A DNA stretch of 22,916 nucleotides from Pseudomonadota bacterium (GCA_023430685.1 JAEYZH010000060.1:1-22916), one strand, 5' to 3'. Positions 1 to 7,727 are shown, numbered from the stretch's first letter. Translations and numbers: made by a program. The notes: a model not told the origin generated them from the sequence alone.

Positions 1-1
1 G

Positions 2-518
2 TGGTTCGCGCGCGGCCTCGGCGCGGTGCACGCCGGCGACGCCGAGGCTGCGCATGCGGCCGCCGAGCGGCTGGCCGCGCTCGAACAGGCGAGCGACGCG
101 GCTGGAGAGACGCTGTTCGCGCGCAGCATCCGCGTCTCGCGGCTCGAGCTCGAGGCCTGGCTCGCGCAGGCGCGAGGCGACCGCACGCAGGCGCTCGCGC
201 GCATGCGTGAAGCGGCCGAACTGGAAGCCGCGACTCCCAAGCACGCGGTGACGCCGGGGCCAACGCTGCCCGCACACGAACAACTCGGCGAGTTGCTCAT
301 GCAACAGCAGCGGCCGGTCGCCGCGCTCGACGCGTACCGCAGGTCACTCGAGAGGCAGCCACGGCGGCTCAACTCGATGCTCGGCGCGGCGCGCGCGGCC
401 GCGGCAGCAGGGCGCGCCGCGGACGCGCGCGACCTACGCAGGCCTGCTCGAGCTTGCCGGCAGCGGCACGCGCGAGGCGCTCGTCGACGAGGCGCGCCGC
501 GCACTTGAGGAACGCTGA
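2..518 (+). CDS. TPR-repeat protein, C-terminal fragment with apparent frameshift
   Basis: The frame is open from the left edge, so the start lies outside the window. Residues encoded around 260-425 (AHEQLGELLMQQQRPVAALD, then a helix ending at NSMLGAARAAAAAGRAADAR) have the paired-helix spacing and small/large residue pattern of tetratricopeptide repeats. Such repeats usually act as protein-docking scaffolds. After about position 428 the frame used so far (frame 2) gives an arginine-rich tail ending at 508. Frame 3 from 429 instead continues sensibly as ATYAGLLELAGSGTREALVD and ends EARRALEER at 516-518. The switch lies in the GC-alternating run at 424-431, and restoring one CG pair (or removing one base) would rejoin the frames. 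Either the gene is damaged or the assembly has an indel there. Function beyond TPR is not recognisable. Confidence 0.6.
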
Positions 519-564
519 TCCGGCCCGACCTCGTGCGCATGGCCTTCGCGCGTGAAGGTCGACC

Positions 565-610
565 GCGGGGACGACCCCGCGCAGCCTGGTCCACCGGGGA
601 CGACCCCGCG
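565..610 (+). promoter_or_regulatory. Guanidine-II (mini-ykkC) riboswitch
   Basis: Two consecutive short hairpins carry the same GGGG-ACGA-CCCC core. The first is 565-580 (GCGGGG, loop ACGA, CCCCGC). The second is 595-608 (CGGGG, loop ACGA, CCCCG). A 14-nt linker separates them. Twin small hairpins with ACGR tetraloops just upstream of a translation start define the guanidine-II class, which binds guanidinium and turns on translation of SMR-family exporters. The gene that follows is gdx/sugE, and its ribosome binding site GGAG (615-618) lies 7 nt after the second hairpin, as expected for control of translation initiation. Structure and context agree; ligand binding is inferred from the class. 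Confidence 0.9.
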
Positions 611-624
611 CTCCGGAGCCGCCC

Positions 625-945
625 ATGAACTGGATCCTCCTCGTCACCGCCGGCCTGTTCGAAATCGGTTGGGCGATCGGCCTCAAGTACACCGAGGGCT
701 TCACGCGGCCGTGGCCGAGCATCGCCACCGCGTTCGCGATGATCGTGAGCCTCGGCCTGCTCGGGCTCGCGATGAAGTCGTTGCCGGTCGGCACCGCGTA
801 CGCGGTCTGGGTCGGCGTCGGCGCGATCGGTACCGCGATCCTCGGCATCGTGCTGTTTGGCGAGCCCGCGAACGCACCGCGCCTCGCAAGCCTCGCGTTG
901 ATCCTCGCGGGCATCATCGGACTCAAGCTCGCGACTCCGGGGTGA
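625..945 (+). CDS. gdx: Guanidinium exporter Gdx (SMR family, SugE)
   Basis: The 106-residue product has four hydrophobic helices (about 4-21, 30-48, 58-76, 85-102) and the full-length size of small multidrug resistance proteins. Glu13 in the first helix (AGLFEIGWA) is the conserved proton/substrate residue. The segments WAIGLKYTEGF, MKSLPVGTAYAVW and LASLALI..GIIGLKL match E. coli SugE almost word for word. These place it in the Gdx subfamily, which exports guanidinium by proton antiport across the inner membrane, rather than in the EmrE/Qac drug-export branch. The start ATG at 625 follows GGAG at 615-618. The guanidine-II riboswitch immediately upstream independently supports the substrate. 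SMR proteins work as antiparallel dimers, so one gene is enough. Confidence 0.95.
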   Translation: MNWILLVTAGLFEIGWAIGLKYTEGFTRPWPSIATAFAMIVSLGLLGLAMKSLPVGTAYAVWVGVGAIGTAILGIVLFGEPANAPRLASLALILAGIIGLKLATPG

Positions 946-1078
946 ACAGGGCAGCCGCCAGGGGACGCGGCGGTCGCACGCGCCCGCCCTGGCGCGACCT
1001 GCGTTCGTCCCGCCGTCGTCGTCACGCGCCGGCGCGCGCGGTGCGCTACGCTCGCGCACCTTGCCCGACGCTCGCCGC

Positions 1079-1960
1079 ATGAGCCACGACTCGTCTTCCA
1101 ACCGACGCGGCATCCTCGCGATGCTCGCCGCGGTGATGCTGTTCGCGCTGATGGACAGCTGCATGAAGCTGCTCGCGCCGCACTATCCCGCGATGCAGGT
1201 GACCGCGCTGCGCGGGCTGTGCTCGCTGCCGCTGGTCTGCGCCTGGGTGCTGCTCGACGGCGGCGTGCGTCCGCTGCTGCGCGTGCGCTGGCCACTGCAC
1301 CTCGTGCGCGGACTGCTCGGCGTGTTCATGCTCGGCGCGTTCGTGTTCGCGCTGAAGTACATGCCGCTCGCGGAAGCGTATTCGCTGTTCTTCGTCGCGC
1401 CGCTGCTGATCACCGCGCTCGCGGTGCCGCTGCTCGGCGAGCGCGTCGGCTGGCGGCGCTGGGCCGCGATCGTGGTCGGCCTCGCGGGCACCGTCGTCGT
1501 GCTGCGCCCGAGTGGAGCCGGCATGGTCTCGCTCGGCGGCCTCGCGGTGCTCGGCGCGGCATTCGCGTACGCACTCTCGGCGATCGCGGTGCGCGTGCTG
1601 GGACGCAGCGACAGCACCCAAAGCATGGTGTTCTGGTTGCTGCTGGTGCTCGCGTTGTTCGCGACCGTGCTGGCCTGGCCGCACTGGCAGCCGGTGCAGC
1701 GCGCGCACTGGCCGCTGCTCGGCGCGCTCGGGCTCACCGGCGCGCTCGGCCAGTGGGGAATCACCGAGGCGTTCCGGCGCTCGCCCGCTTCGGTGATCGC
1801 GCCGCTCGAGTACACCGCGCTCGGCTGGGGCCTCGGCCTCGACCGGCTGCTCTGGGGCACGCGACCCGACCGCACGATGCTGGTCGGTGCGGCGATCATT
1901 GTCGTCGCCGGCCTGTACCTGCTGAGGCGCGAGCGCGCGCGCGGCGACGCACGCGATTGA
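1079..1960 (+). CDS. EamA/DMT-family transporter
   Basis: The product has about 293 residues with ten predicted hydrophobic helices in two similar halves, the EamA (DUF6) duplication typical of drug/metabolite transporters. Landmarks are the N-terminal GILAMLAAVMLFALMDSCMK helix, the FVAPLLITALAVPLLGERVGW segment ending the first half, and SPASVIAPLEYTALGWGLG in the second half. The pattern resembles the RhaT/YdcZ-like members often annotated as DMT permeases; the substrate is unknown. I chose ATG 1079. A TTG at 1061 would add six residues but lacks a binding site and a hydrophobic extension. A TACGCT motif at 1047-1052 could be a -10 element. It converges with the c-di-GMP gene, leaving 6 bp between stop codons. 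Confidence 0.85.
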   Translation: MSHDSSSNRRGILAMLAAVMLFALMDSCMKLLAPHYPAMQVTALRGLCSLPLVCAWVLLDGGVRPLLRVRWPLHLVRGLLGVFMLGAFVFALKYMPLAEAYSLFFVAPLLITALAVPLLGERVGWRRWAAIVVGLAGTVVVLRPSGAGMVSLGGLAVLGAAFAYALSAIAVRVLGRSDSTQSMVFWLLLVLALFATVLAWPHWQPVQRAHWPLLGALGLTGALGQWGITEAFRRSPASVIAPLEYTALGWGLGLDRLLWGTRPDRTMLVGAAIIVVAGLYLLRRERARGDARD

Positions 1961-1966
1961 AGCCGG

Positions 1967-3835
1967 TCAGCCCGCCGAGCTCAGGCGCGGTCCGCCACCT
2001 CCCGACGCGCGCAATGGTTCGGGCGAGGCGTCGCCGCCGGAGTCGGTGTCCTCGAGCAGGTGCAGCAGGTCCGCCTCGCTCATCGGCCGCCCGAAGTGGT
2101 AGCCCTGTGCCTCGTCGCAGCCGTTGCGCAACAGCCAGTCGTGCTGCACCGGATGCTCGACGCCCTCGGCGGTCGTGCGCATGCCGAGGTCACGCGCGAG
2201 TCCGATCACCGAACGGATGATCGCAGCCGCATCGGCATCGATCGCGAGGTCGCGCACGAACGACATGTCGAGCTTGATGCGATCGAACGGGAACGCGCGC
2301 AGCGACTGCAGCGAGGAGTAGCCGGTGCCGAAATCGTCCATCGACAGGCGCACGCCGAAGTCGTGCAGGTCGTGCAACGCGGTGCGCGTGGCGAGGTCGC
2401 TCGCGAGCAGCGCGCTTTCGGTCACCTCGAGATCGAGGCGTTCGGCCGGCAGCCCGGCCTGGTGCAGCGCGCTGACCACGTCGACGACGAAGCCGGGCTT
2501 GCGGAACTGCAGCGGCGACAGGTTCACGTTGACCTTGAGCGGCAGCGGCCAGCGCGCGGCGGCGCGGCAGGCTTCGCGCAGCACCCAGTCACCGAGCGTG
2601 CCGATCATGCCCATCTCCTCGATGATCGGCACGAACACCGCCGGCGACAGTGCGCCATGCACCGGGTGCTGCCAGCGCAGCAGCACCTCGACCGCGCACA
2701 GCGCGCGATCGCCGAGCCGCACGATCGGCTGGTAGGCCAGCGTGAACTCGCGCTGGTCGATCGCGACGCGCAGGTCGTGCTTGAGCGCGCGGCGAGATTG
2801 CGCGGCGGCCGCCATCGCGGGCGCGAACACGCGCCAGCCGCCGCGACCGTCGACCTTCGCTTCGGCGAGCGCCATGTCGGCATGGCGTGCGAGCACGGTC
2901 AGCGGCATGCGCGGCGTCGCGTTCGCGATGCCGACGCTCGCACCGATCCGGATCTTCTGCGATTCGATCTCGAACGGCTCCTCGAGCGTCGCGATGATCT
3001 GCTGCGCGAGCAGCGTGCCGTCGCCACTCGCCGGGTGCCCCTGCACCACCGCGAACTCGTCGCCGCCGAGGCGCGCCGCGAACACGCCTTCGCCGATGCA
3101 GGCGGCGAGCCGGCGCGCGACGCATTCGAGCAGCAGGTCGCCAGCCGCGTGGCCGAGCGAGTCGTTGACACTCTTGAAATCGTCGAGGTCGACGTAGAGC
3201 AGGTTCAGCGACTGGCCCGGCTGCAGCGAGTGCAGCCGCGCTTCGGCGCGCTCGCTGAATTCGGCGCGGTTGGGCAGGCCGGTCAGCGTGTCGAAGTAGG
3301 CGAGCTGGTGGATGCGCGACTGCGATTCCTCGTGCTCGATCGCGATCGCGCACAGGTCCACGCATTGCTCGACCAGCGCGCGCTCGAGCTCCGCCGGTCC
3401 GCGCGTGGTGCGGTAGTAGAACGCGAAGGTACCGACCACGCGTCCGTCGCGCGCGCGGATCGGACTCGACCAGCAGGCCTTGAGTCCGGTCGGGAGCACG
3501 TCGCGGAATCCCGCCCACAAGGGGTCGGTCGACACGTCGATGGTTTCGACCGCCTCGCCGCGCCAGGCGGCGGTACCGCAGGCACCGGCGGCCGGGCCGA
3601 TCGAGACGCCCTCGATCGCTTCGCGGTAGTGCGCAGGCAAGCTCGGCGCCGCGAGTTCGCGCAGGTGCCCGTCGGCGTCGACGCGCAGGATCGTGCAGAG
3701 CGCGGCCGGCGCCAGCCGCTCAGCCTCGACGCAGATGCGCTCGGCGACCTGCTGCAACGGCTCGCCACGCGCGATTGCGACGAGGGTCGCCCGCTGCAGG
3801 CGTTGCAGGTTGGAGCTGGTCGCCGCATCAACCAT
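1967..3835 (-). CDS. GAF-GGDEF-EAL cyclic-di-GMP signalling protein
   Basis: The 622-residue cytoplasmic protein has three domains: GAF (about 15-165), GGDEF (about 175-335) and EAL (about 345-595). The cyclase signature GGDEF is intact at 257-261. The product-inhibition RxxD site that normally sits just before it is missing (the segment reads GEGVFAARL). In the EAL domain the signature is EVL (383-385), which keeps the metal-binding Glu. The other catalytic motifs are present: YQP, NVNLSP, EVTES, DDFGTGYSS, the Lys of IKLD, TAEGVE and QGY. Phosphodiesterase activity is therefore plausible, and dual activity is possible. The GAF domain probably senses a small ligand. There is no membrane segment. 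I chose ATG at 3835 (GGGAA upstream); in-frame upstream starts extend to 3910 but add a non-domain, arginine-rich stretch. Confidence 0.93.
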   Translation of the reverse strand: MVDAATSSNLQRLQRATLVAIARGEPLQQVAERICVEAERLAPAALCTILRVDADGHLRELAAPSLPAHYREAIEGVSIGPAAGACGTAAWRGEAVETIDVSTDPLWAGFRDVLPTGLKACWSSPIRARDGRVVGTFAFYYRTTRGPAELERALVEQCVDLCAIAIEHEESQSRIHQLAYFDTLTGLPNRAEFSERAEARLHSLQPGQSLNLLYVDLDDFKSVNDSLGHAAGDLLLECVARRLAACIGEGVFAARLGGDEFAVVQGHPASGDGTLLAQQIIATLEEPFEIESQKIRIGASVGIANATPRMPLTVLARHADMALAEAKVDGRGGWRVFAPAMAAAAQSRRALKHDLRVAIDQREFTLAYQPIVRLGDRALCAVEVLLRWQHPVHGALSPAVFVPIIEEMGMIGTLGDWVLREACRAAARWPLPLKVNVNLSPLQFRKPGFVVDVVSALHQAGLPAERLDLEVTESALLASDLATRTALHDLHDFGVRLSMDDFGTGYSSLQSLRAFPFDRIKLDMSFVRDLAIDADAAAIIRSVIGLARDLGMRTTAEGVEHPVQHDWLLRNGCDEAQGYHFGRPMSEADLLHLLEDTDSGGDASPEPLRASGGGGPRLSSAG

Positions 3836-4158
3836 GCGTGGTTCCCGGAGCTTCCACGTACCGGCATCCCGGCCCATCGGTCGCCACGATACCCTTCCCG
3901 GCGACCGCATGCACCCATAGTGCGACTGAGTGCGACGCGCGGCGCGGGGACCTGCCTCGCGGCGGTGCTCTGCGCGCGATCGATCGCCTCGCGGCGGTGG
4001 GTGCGGTCGGTGTCATGGCGTCCTCTTGTTGGCCGGGCCCCGGTCCCGGGGCGCGCGTGCGCGCCGATCCGTGCGGCGGATCGTGCGCGGATGTGCGCCA
4101 CTTCACCCATACGCAGTCCGCCGGTGATTCCTGTCACGCGACGTGCCCGCGGCACGCG
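3836..4158. other. Gene-free stretch upstream of the GAF-GGDEF-EAL gene
   Basis: No reading frame here has believable composition; the open frames are arginine- and alanine-rich shadows. A GC-rich inverted repeat around 4037-4053 (GGCCCCGGTCCCGGGGC) could form a hairpin. The promoter of the minus-strand c-di-GMP gene should lie within the stretch, but I see no clear -35/-10 pair. Confidence 0.4.
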
Positions 4159-4201
4159 AAAGGCGGCGCAGCGGCCCGCATGCGCGGCCGCATGCGCCGC
4201 C
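4159..4201 (-). terminator. Probable intrinsic terminator of the histone H1-like gene
   Basis: Read on the minus strand, a perfect 9-bp stem (GGCGGCGCA at 4201-4193 pairing with TGCGCCGCC at 4170-4162) encloses a GC-rich 22-nt loop that can fold further. It is followed by TTT (4161-4159). It begins 11 nt after the stop codon of the H1-like gene. The T-run is short, so termination could be partial. Confidence 0.45.
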
Positions 4202-4211
4202 GGTGGTGGCA

Positions 4212-5099
4212 TCAGGCGTCGCGCTCCCCGCCGTCTTCGTCGGTGGACGTGTCATCGACCGGAACCGGGCTGCGCCCGCTGTAGGGATTGGCCGCCGGAT
4301 AGTTCGGTCCCTGGCGCACGCGCGCCTGCTTCGCGCGCAGTGCTTCGCGGAAGTGTTCGATCGCGACCTCGGGTGCGACATCGGAGTACGGCGAGCTGTC
4401 CTCGCGCGCGTCGGCCGCGCGCGTGTCGCCACGCCCGGGCGCTGGGCTGGCCGATTCCGGCGAGCGTACGCGCTCCGCTCCAGCCGATGGGGCTCGCGCC
4501 TTGCGCGCGGCCTGCGCGCGTTGCGGCGCCGATGCCTGGCGCACGATCGGGTCGCCGGCGGGACGCTTGCCGACCGTGCCCGAATGTCCATGCCGCGCGG
4601 ACGCGGCGGCAGATGCGGTGGATGCATCGCTGCGCGTCGTCGCGGGGCCAGCGGACATGTTCCGCGCGGGCGCGGCGCTCGTGCGCCTGGCCGGCGCGAC
4701 GGATCGCTTGCCGGGTGCCTTTTTCGCCGGCGCTTTCCCGGGCGCTGGCGCCTTCTTCGCGGGCGCCTTCCTCACGGCGGCCTTCTTCACGACGGGCGTG
4801 CGCGCGCCGGTCTTCTTCGCGGTGGTTTTTTTCGCGGCGCCCTTGCCCGCGACGGCCTTGTTCGCCACCGGCTTCCTCGAGACCGACGTGTTCTTCGCGA
4901 CCGACTTCTTCGCCACTGCCTTCTTCGCGGTCGACGAACGCGCCAGGCTTTGCTTCGACGCGGACTTGCCGGTCGCCGACTTGCCGGCGGTGGTCTTGCC
5001 CGAGACCGTCTTGTGCGTCGGCGCCTTGCGGGCGGCCGTCGCCTTGCTGCCGGCCGCCGGCTTGCGCGCGGCGGGCTTCTTCTTCGCGGTTCGCTTCAT
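4212..5099 (-). CDS. Histone H1-like Lys/Ala/Pro-rich DNA-binding protein
   Basis: This 295-residue protein has a long basic, low-complexity N-terminal region (about 1-140) made of imperfect AKK, PAKKAP, VAKKS and TAKK units. It resembles the C-terminal tail of eukaryotic histone H1 and the AlgP/HctB-type bacterial nucleoid proteins. A Ser/Ala/Arg-rich linker follows (about 140-235). The last 60 residues are different: an acidic and amphipathic segment (VAPEVAIEHFREALRAKQAR, then QGPNYPAANPYSGRSPVPVD and an acidic end). This looks like a small conserved module rather than disordered tail. The likely role is non-specific DNA binding or nucleoid shaping; which genes it affects is unknown. ATG at 5099 is preceded by a GAGGT ribosome binding site on the minus strand. 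The start region is divergent from yaiI. Confidence 0.8.
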   Translation of the reverse strand: MKRTAKKKPAARKPAAGSKATAARKAPTHKTVSGKTTAGKSATGKSASKQSLARSSTAKKAVAKKSVAKNTSVSRKPVANKAVAGKGAAKKTTAKKTGARTPVVKKAAVRKAPAKKAPAPGKAPAKKAPGKRSVAPARRTSAAPARNMSAGPATTRSDASTASAAASARHGHSGTVGKRPAGDPIVRQASAPQRAQAARKARAPSAGAERVRSPESASPAPGRGDTRAADAREDSSPYSDVAPEVAIEHFREALRAKQARVRQGPNYPAANPYSGRSPVPVDDTSTDEDGGERDA

Positions 5100-5201
5100 C
5101 GTGCACCTCGCTCAAGTCAAGCGCAGCCGCGCGGGGGCGCGGCGCTTCGTGGTAGCAGGGCCAGGCTTTACGCCACCCGAACCGGCGGTGCCGGCAGCGG
5201 G

Positions 5202-5227
5202 CATACTCGCCGCATCCCGCCTCGAGG
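5202..5227 (+). promoter_or_regulatory. Candidate -10 element and ribosome binding site of yaiI
   Basis: CATACT at 5202-5207 resembles a sigma70 -10 box and would place the transcript start near 5214. GAGG at 5224-5227 precedes the ATG at 5231 by 3 nt, or the ATG at 5234 by 6 nt. No convincing -35 box was found at the right distance. Confidence 0.35.
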
Positions 5228-5230
5228 ACC

Positions 5231-5683
5231 ATGATGAAGATCTGGGTCGACGCCGACGCCTGCCCGCGCCCGGTCAAGGACATCCTGTACCGCGCGGCCG
5301 AACGCAAGCGCATCGCGCTGACGCTGGTCGCGAACATGCCGCTCGTGGTGCCGCGCTCGGCATGGATCGAGAGCCGCACGGTCGCGGCCGGCCTCGATGC
5401 GGCCGACCGCGCGATCGCGGGATGGGCCGAGCCCGGCGACCTCGTCGTGACCGCGGACATCCCGCTCGCGGCGATCGTCGTCGACAAGGGCGTGACCGCG
5501 ATCAATCCGCGTGGCGAGCTCTACACGAGCGAGAACGTGCGCCAGCAGCTCTCGCTGCGCGATTTCATGACCGACCTGCGCGCGGCCGGCGTGCAGACCG
5601 GCGGCGTCGCCGCCTACGACCAGCGCGACCGCCAGGCGTTCGCGAACCAGCTCGACCGACTGCTTGCCCGCATCGCGGGTTGA
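5231..5683 (+). CDS. yaiI: YaiI/YqxD family protein (DUF188, UPF0178)
   Basis: The 150-residue product is full length for the UPF0178 family. Signature stretches are KIWVDADACPRPVKDILYRA at the N-terminus, DLVVTADIPLAA in the middle (about 76-87), and INPRGELYTSENVRQQLSLR. The conserved acidic residues (D7, D9, D80 region) lie at strand ends, as in PIN-like nuclease folds. The biochemical function of the family is not established, so a nuclease role is only suggested by the fold. The first residues are MMK: ATG 5231 and 5234 are both possible, and the GAGG at 5224-5227 slightly favours 5234. It is a single gene, divergent from the H1-like gene and convergent with the glutathione S-transferase gene. 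Confidence 0.93.
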   Translation: MMKIWVDADACPRPVKDILYRAAERKRIALTLVANMPLVVPRSAWIESRTVAAGLDAADRAIAGWAEPGDLVVTADIPLAAIVVDKGVTAINPRGELYTSENVRQQLSLRDFMTDLRAAGVQTGGVAAYDQRDRQAFANQLDRLLARIAG

Positions 5684-5718
5684 GCTGCCCGCAGGCGGCG
5701 AGCACACGCATTCAACGC

Positions 5719-5756
5719 GTAGGACGGGTCGCAGCCGCGCAGCGGCGAGCCCCACC
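5719..5756 (+). repeat. GTAG-headed REP hairpin, type B, plus orientation
   Basis: GTAG (5719-5722) is followed by an imperfect inverted repeat: GACGGGTCGCAGCCGC, loop GCA, GCGGCGAGCCCCACC. The same sequence occurs in the opposite orientation at 9611-9648, and similarity continues for about 10 nt past the hairpin (GCGCGAACGTC). It lies in the convergent gap between yaiI and the glutathione S-transferase gene. A GTAG head plus imperfect hairpin is the layout of SMAG-type REP sequences. Confidence 0.75.
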
Positions 5757-5841
5757 GGCGCGAACGTCCATCTGCGCGCGCAGACGCGCACTCCCTTGAT
5801 CTTGCCGTTCGTCCGCTTGGTGGTTCAGTCCCCGGCTCGGG

Positions 5842-6483
5842 TCATGCAAGCTCGCGCGAGGAATGCGGGTCGATCGAGTAGGGATGGATTTCGGCGAGAT
5901 GGCCCGGTTGCGCGCGCACGCGCTCGAGCCAGCGGACGAACGCGGGGTAGTCGGCGAGGACGAAGCCGGCCTCATCCGCGCGACTCGCGTACGCGAACAT
6001 CGAGATGTCGGCGATCGAATAGGCATCGCCCGCGATGAAGTCACGCGTCGCGAGTTCCGCATCGAGCACCGCGAGCGCGCCGAGCGCCGTGGCGCGCTTG
6101 GCGGCGACGAGATCGGGAGCGCGCCGCGCGAGCTTTCCGGTCAAGGCCCAGTGGCGCAGCGCACCGATCGTCGACTCGATGCGTTCCTGCTCGAACGAGA
6201 GCCACTGCAGCACCTTCGCGCGACCGAACGCATCCGATGGCCACCATTCGCTGCCATCGGCGAGGTAGGCGAGGATCGCGTTCGACTCGGCCAGGGTGCG
6301 TCCATCGTCGAGCCGGATCGCCGGCACCGTGCCGGTCGGACTGATCGCGCGGAACGCGGGACTGCGTCCCTCGCCCTCGAACAGCGAGATCGGCTCGGTC
6401 CGGTACGGCCGCTCGAGGTGCGCGAGCAACTGGCGCACTTTCCAGCCGTTCTGCGACGGCAGGTAGTCGTACAAGGTCAACAT
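5842..6483 (-). CDS. Glutathione S-transferase family protein
   Basis: The 213-residue protein matches the usual GST length. The thioredoxin-like N-terminal domain (about 1-80) carries LPSQNGWKVRQLLAHLERPY, the cis-proline segment PTGTVPAIRL and the glutathione-binding ESNAILAYLA. The helical C-terminal domain (about 88-205) contains the N-capping/hydrophobic staple segment YSIADISMFAYASRADEAGF. It is predicted to be cytoplasmic and to conjugate glutathione to electrophiles or reduce peroxides; the subclass and substrate cannot be read from sequence. It is divergent from ada, so the two may share the 158-bp control region, which is a suggestive pairing for alkylating or electrophilic stress. 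Confidence 0.9.
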   Translation of the reverse strand: MLTLYDYLPSQNGWKVRQLLAHLERPYRTEPISLFEGEGRSPAFRAISPTGTVPAIRLDDGRTLAESNAILAYLADGSEWWPSDAFGRAKVLQWLSFEQERIESTIGALRHWALTGKLARRAPDLVAAKRATALGALAVLDAELATRDFIAGDAYSIADISMFAYASRADEAGFVLADYPAFVRWLERVRAQPGHLAEIHPYSIDPHSSRELA

Positions 6484-6534
6484 GCGAATGCTCCGCGGTA
6501 TCGGGCAACCAGCATGCTGCGGACCGTGCGGACC

Positions 6535-6591
6535 CGGCCATCCGGTGTTTGCACGACATTGCGCGGCAACGGCGCAAGCGCCGGATGGCCG
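6535..6591. promoter_or_regulatory. Nested inverted repeat in the GST-ada divergent control region
   Basis: Perfect 11-bp arms CGGCCATCCGG (6535-6545) and CCGGATGGCCG (6581-6591) enclose 35 nt. Inside is a second hairpin, TTGCGC (6559-6564) pairing with GCGCAA (6572-6577). It lies between two divergent genes and could be an operator or a 5'-UTR structure. I cannot assign a binding protein. Confidence 0.45.
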
Positions 6592-6641
6592 CGCGCCTTG
6601 CGCCGCGCGAGCATGGCCCCATCCAGCAAGCGGAGCATGCG

Positions 6642-7727
6642 ATGAACGACGACGCGAAATGGCAGGCGGTACAGGACCGCGACCCCGCGATGGACGGCGC
6701 GTTCGTCTACGGCGTGCTGACGACCGGCATCTACTGCCGACCGTCGTGCGCGGCGCGACGCGCGCTGCGCGGGAACGTGCGCTTCTTCGAGAGTCCCGCC
6801 GAGGCAGGCGAGGCGGGCCTGCGTCCGTGCCGGCGCTGCCGTCCGCTCGAGCACTGGCAGGGCGATCCGGAGATCGAGCGCCTGCTCGCGCTGTGCCGGC
6901 GCATCGAGGCCGATCCGGACGCGCTGCCCGATGGCGCCGCGCTTGCGCGCGCGGCCGGCATCGACGCGTTCCGGCTCAACCGGCTGTTCAAGCGCTACCT
7001 TACGATCACGCCGGGGGAGTATCTCGAGCAGGTGCGCGTCGCGCGGATCAAGCGCGCGCTGCGGCGCTCGGCAACGGTCACCGACGCGATCTACGATGCA
7101 GGACTCGGCTCGAGTCGCGGCCTCTACGAACGCGCGCCGCGCGCACTCGGGATGACGCCGCGTGAATACCGCAGCGGCGGCGCGGGACTCGTGATCTCGC
7201 ACGCGACCGCGGCGACGCCGCTCGGACGCGCCTGCATCGGCGCGACCGATCGCGGGATCTGCTTCCTCGAGTTCGGCGAGGACGAAGCGACCCTCGTTGC
7301 CCGGCTCGCGCGCGAATACCCGGGCGCGACGCTCGCGCCGATGCCCGCGTCGGCGCGCCCGGCGTTCGATGCGTGGATCGCGGCGCTGAACGCGAACCTC
7401 GAAGGCCACGCCCCGAGCCCGGCGCTGCCGCTCGACCTGCGCGGCACCGCATTCCAGGTGCGCGTCTGGAACTACCTGCGCGGGATCCCGCCGGGCGAGG
7501 TCGTGTCGTACGCCGAAGCCGCGAGCGCGATCGGCGCGCCGCGTGCGACGCGCGCAGTCGCCTCCGCCTGCGCGCGCAACCGCGTCGCGGTACTCGTGCC
7601 CTGCCACCGCGTGATCCGCGGCGACGGCGGCCTCGGTGGCTACCGCTGGGGCCTCGCGCGCAAGCGCGCGCTGATCGATGCGGAGCGACGCGCAACGCGC
7701 GAGCGGGAGGACGCGCACTCGTCCTGA
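6642..7727 (+). CDS. ada: Bifunctional Ada: DNA alkyl transferase and transcriptional regulator
   Basis: The 361-residue protein has all three Ada modules. The N-terminal zinc domain has Cys32, Cys36, Cys63 and Cys66 (GIYCRPSC...RPCRRC); one of these accepts the methyl group from phosphotriesters and switches the protein into an activator. An AraC-type helix-turn-helix region follows (about 85-180, AFRLNRLFKRYLTITPGEYL). The C-terminal O6-methylguanine transferase domain has the acceptor Cys321 in PCHRVIRGDG, preceded by FQVRVWNYLRGIPPGEVVSY and the RAVASACARN helix. It repairs O6-methylguanine and phosphotriesters and should activate alkylation-response genes. ATG 6642 has CGGAG at 6631-6635, with a good 6-nt spacing. 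The longer open frame back to 6549 lacks domain sequence. Confidence 0.95.
   Translation: MNDDAKWQAVQDRDPAMDGAFVYGVLTTGIYCRPSCAARRALRGNVRFFESPAEAGEAGLRPCRRCRPLEHWQGDPEIERLLALCRRIEADPDALPDGAALARAAGIDAFRLNRLFKRYLTITPGEYLEQVRVARIKRALRRSATVTDAIYDAGLGSSRGLYERAPRALGMTPREYRSGGAGLVISHATAATPLGRACIGATDRGICFLEFGEDEATLVARLAREYPGATLAPMPASARPAFDAWIAALNANLEGHAPSPALPLDLRGTAFQVRVWNYLRGIPPGEVVSYAEAASAIGAPRATRAVASACARNRVAVLVPCHRVIRGDGGLGGYRWGLARKRALIDAERRATREREDAHSS

Noticed and set aside
946..1078. GCCAGGG/CCCTGGC inverted repeat after gdx as a terminator
   Set aside because: Only 7 bp with a long loop and no T-run; too weak to call.
2060..5155. Very long plus-strand open frame (1031 codons) opposite the GAF-GGDEF-EAL and H1-like genes
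   Set aside because: It is antisense to two genes with clear domains; its His/Arg/Glu-rich composition is the usual shadow of GC-rich coding DNA.
6482..6641. Classical E. coli Ada box
   Set aside because: GCAA motifs occur, but no AAT-GCAA arrangement at promoter distance could be recognised.
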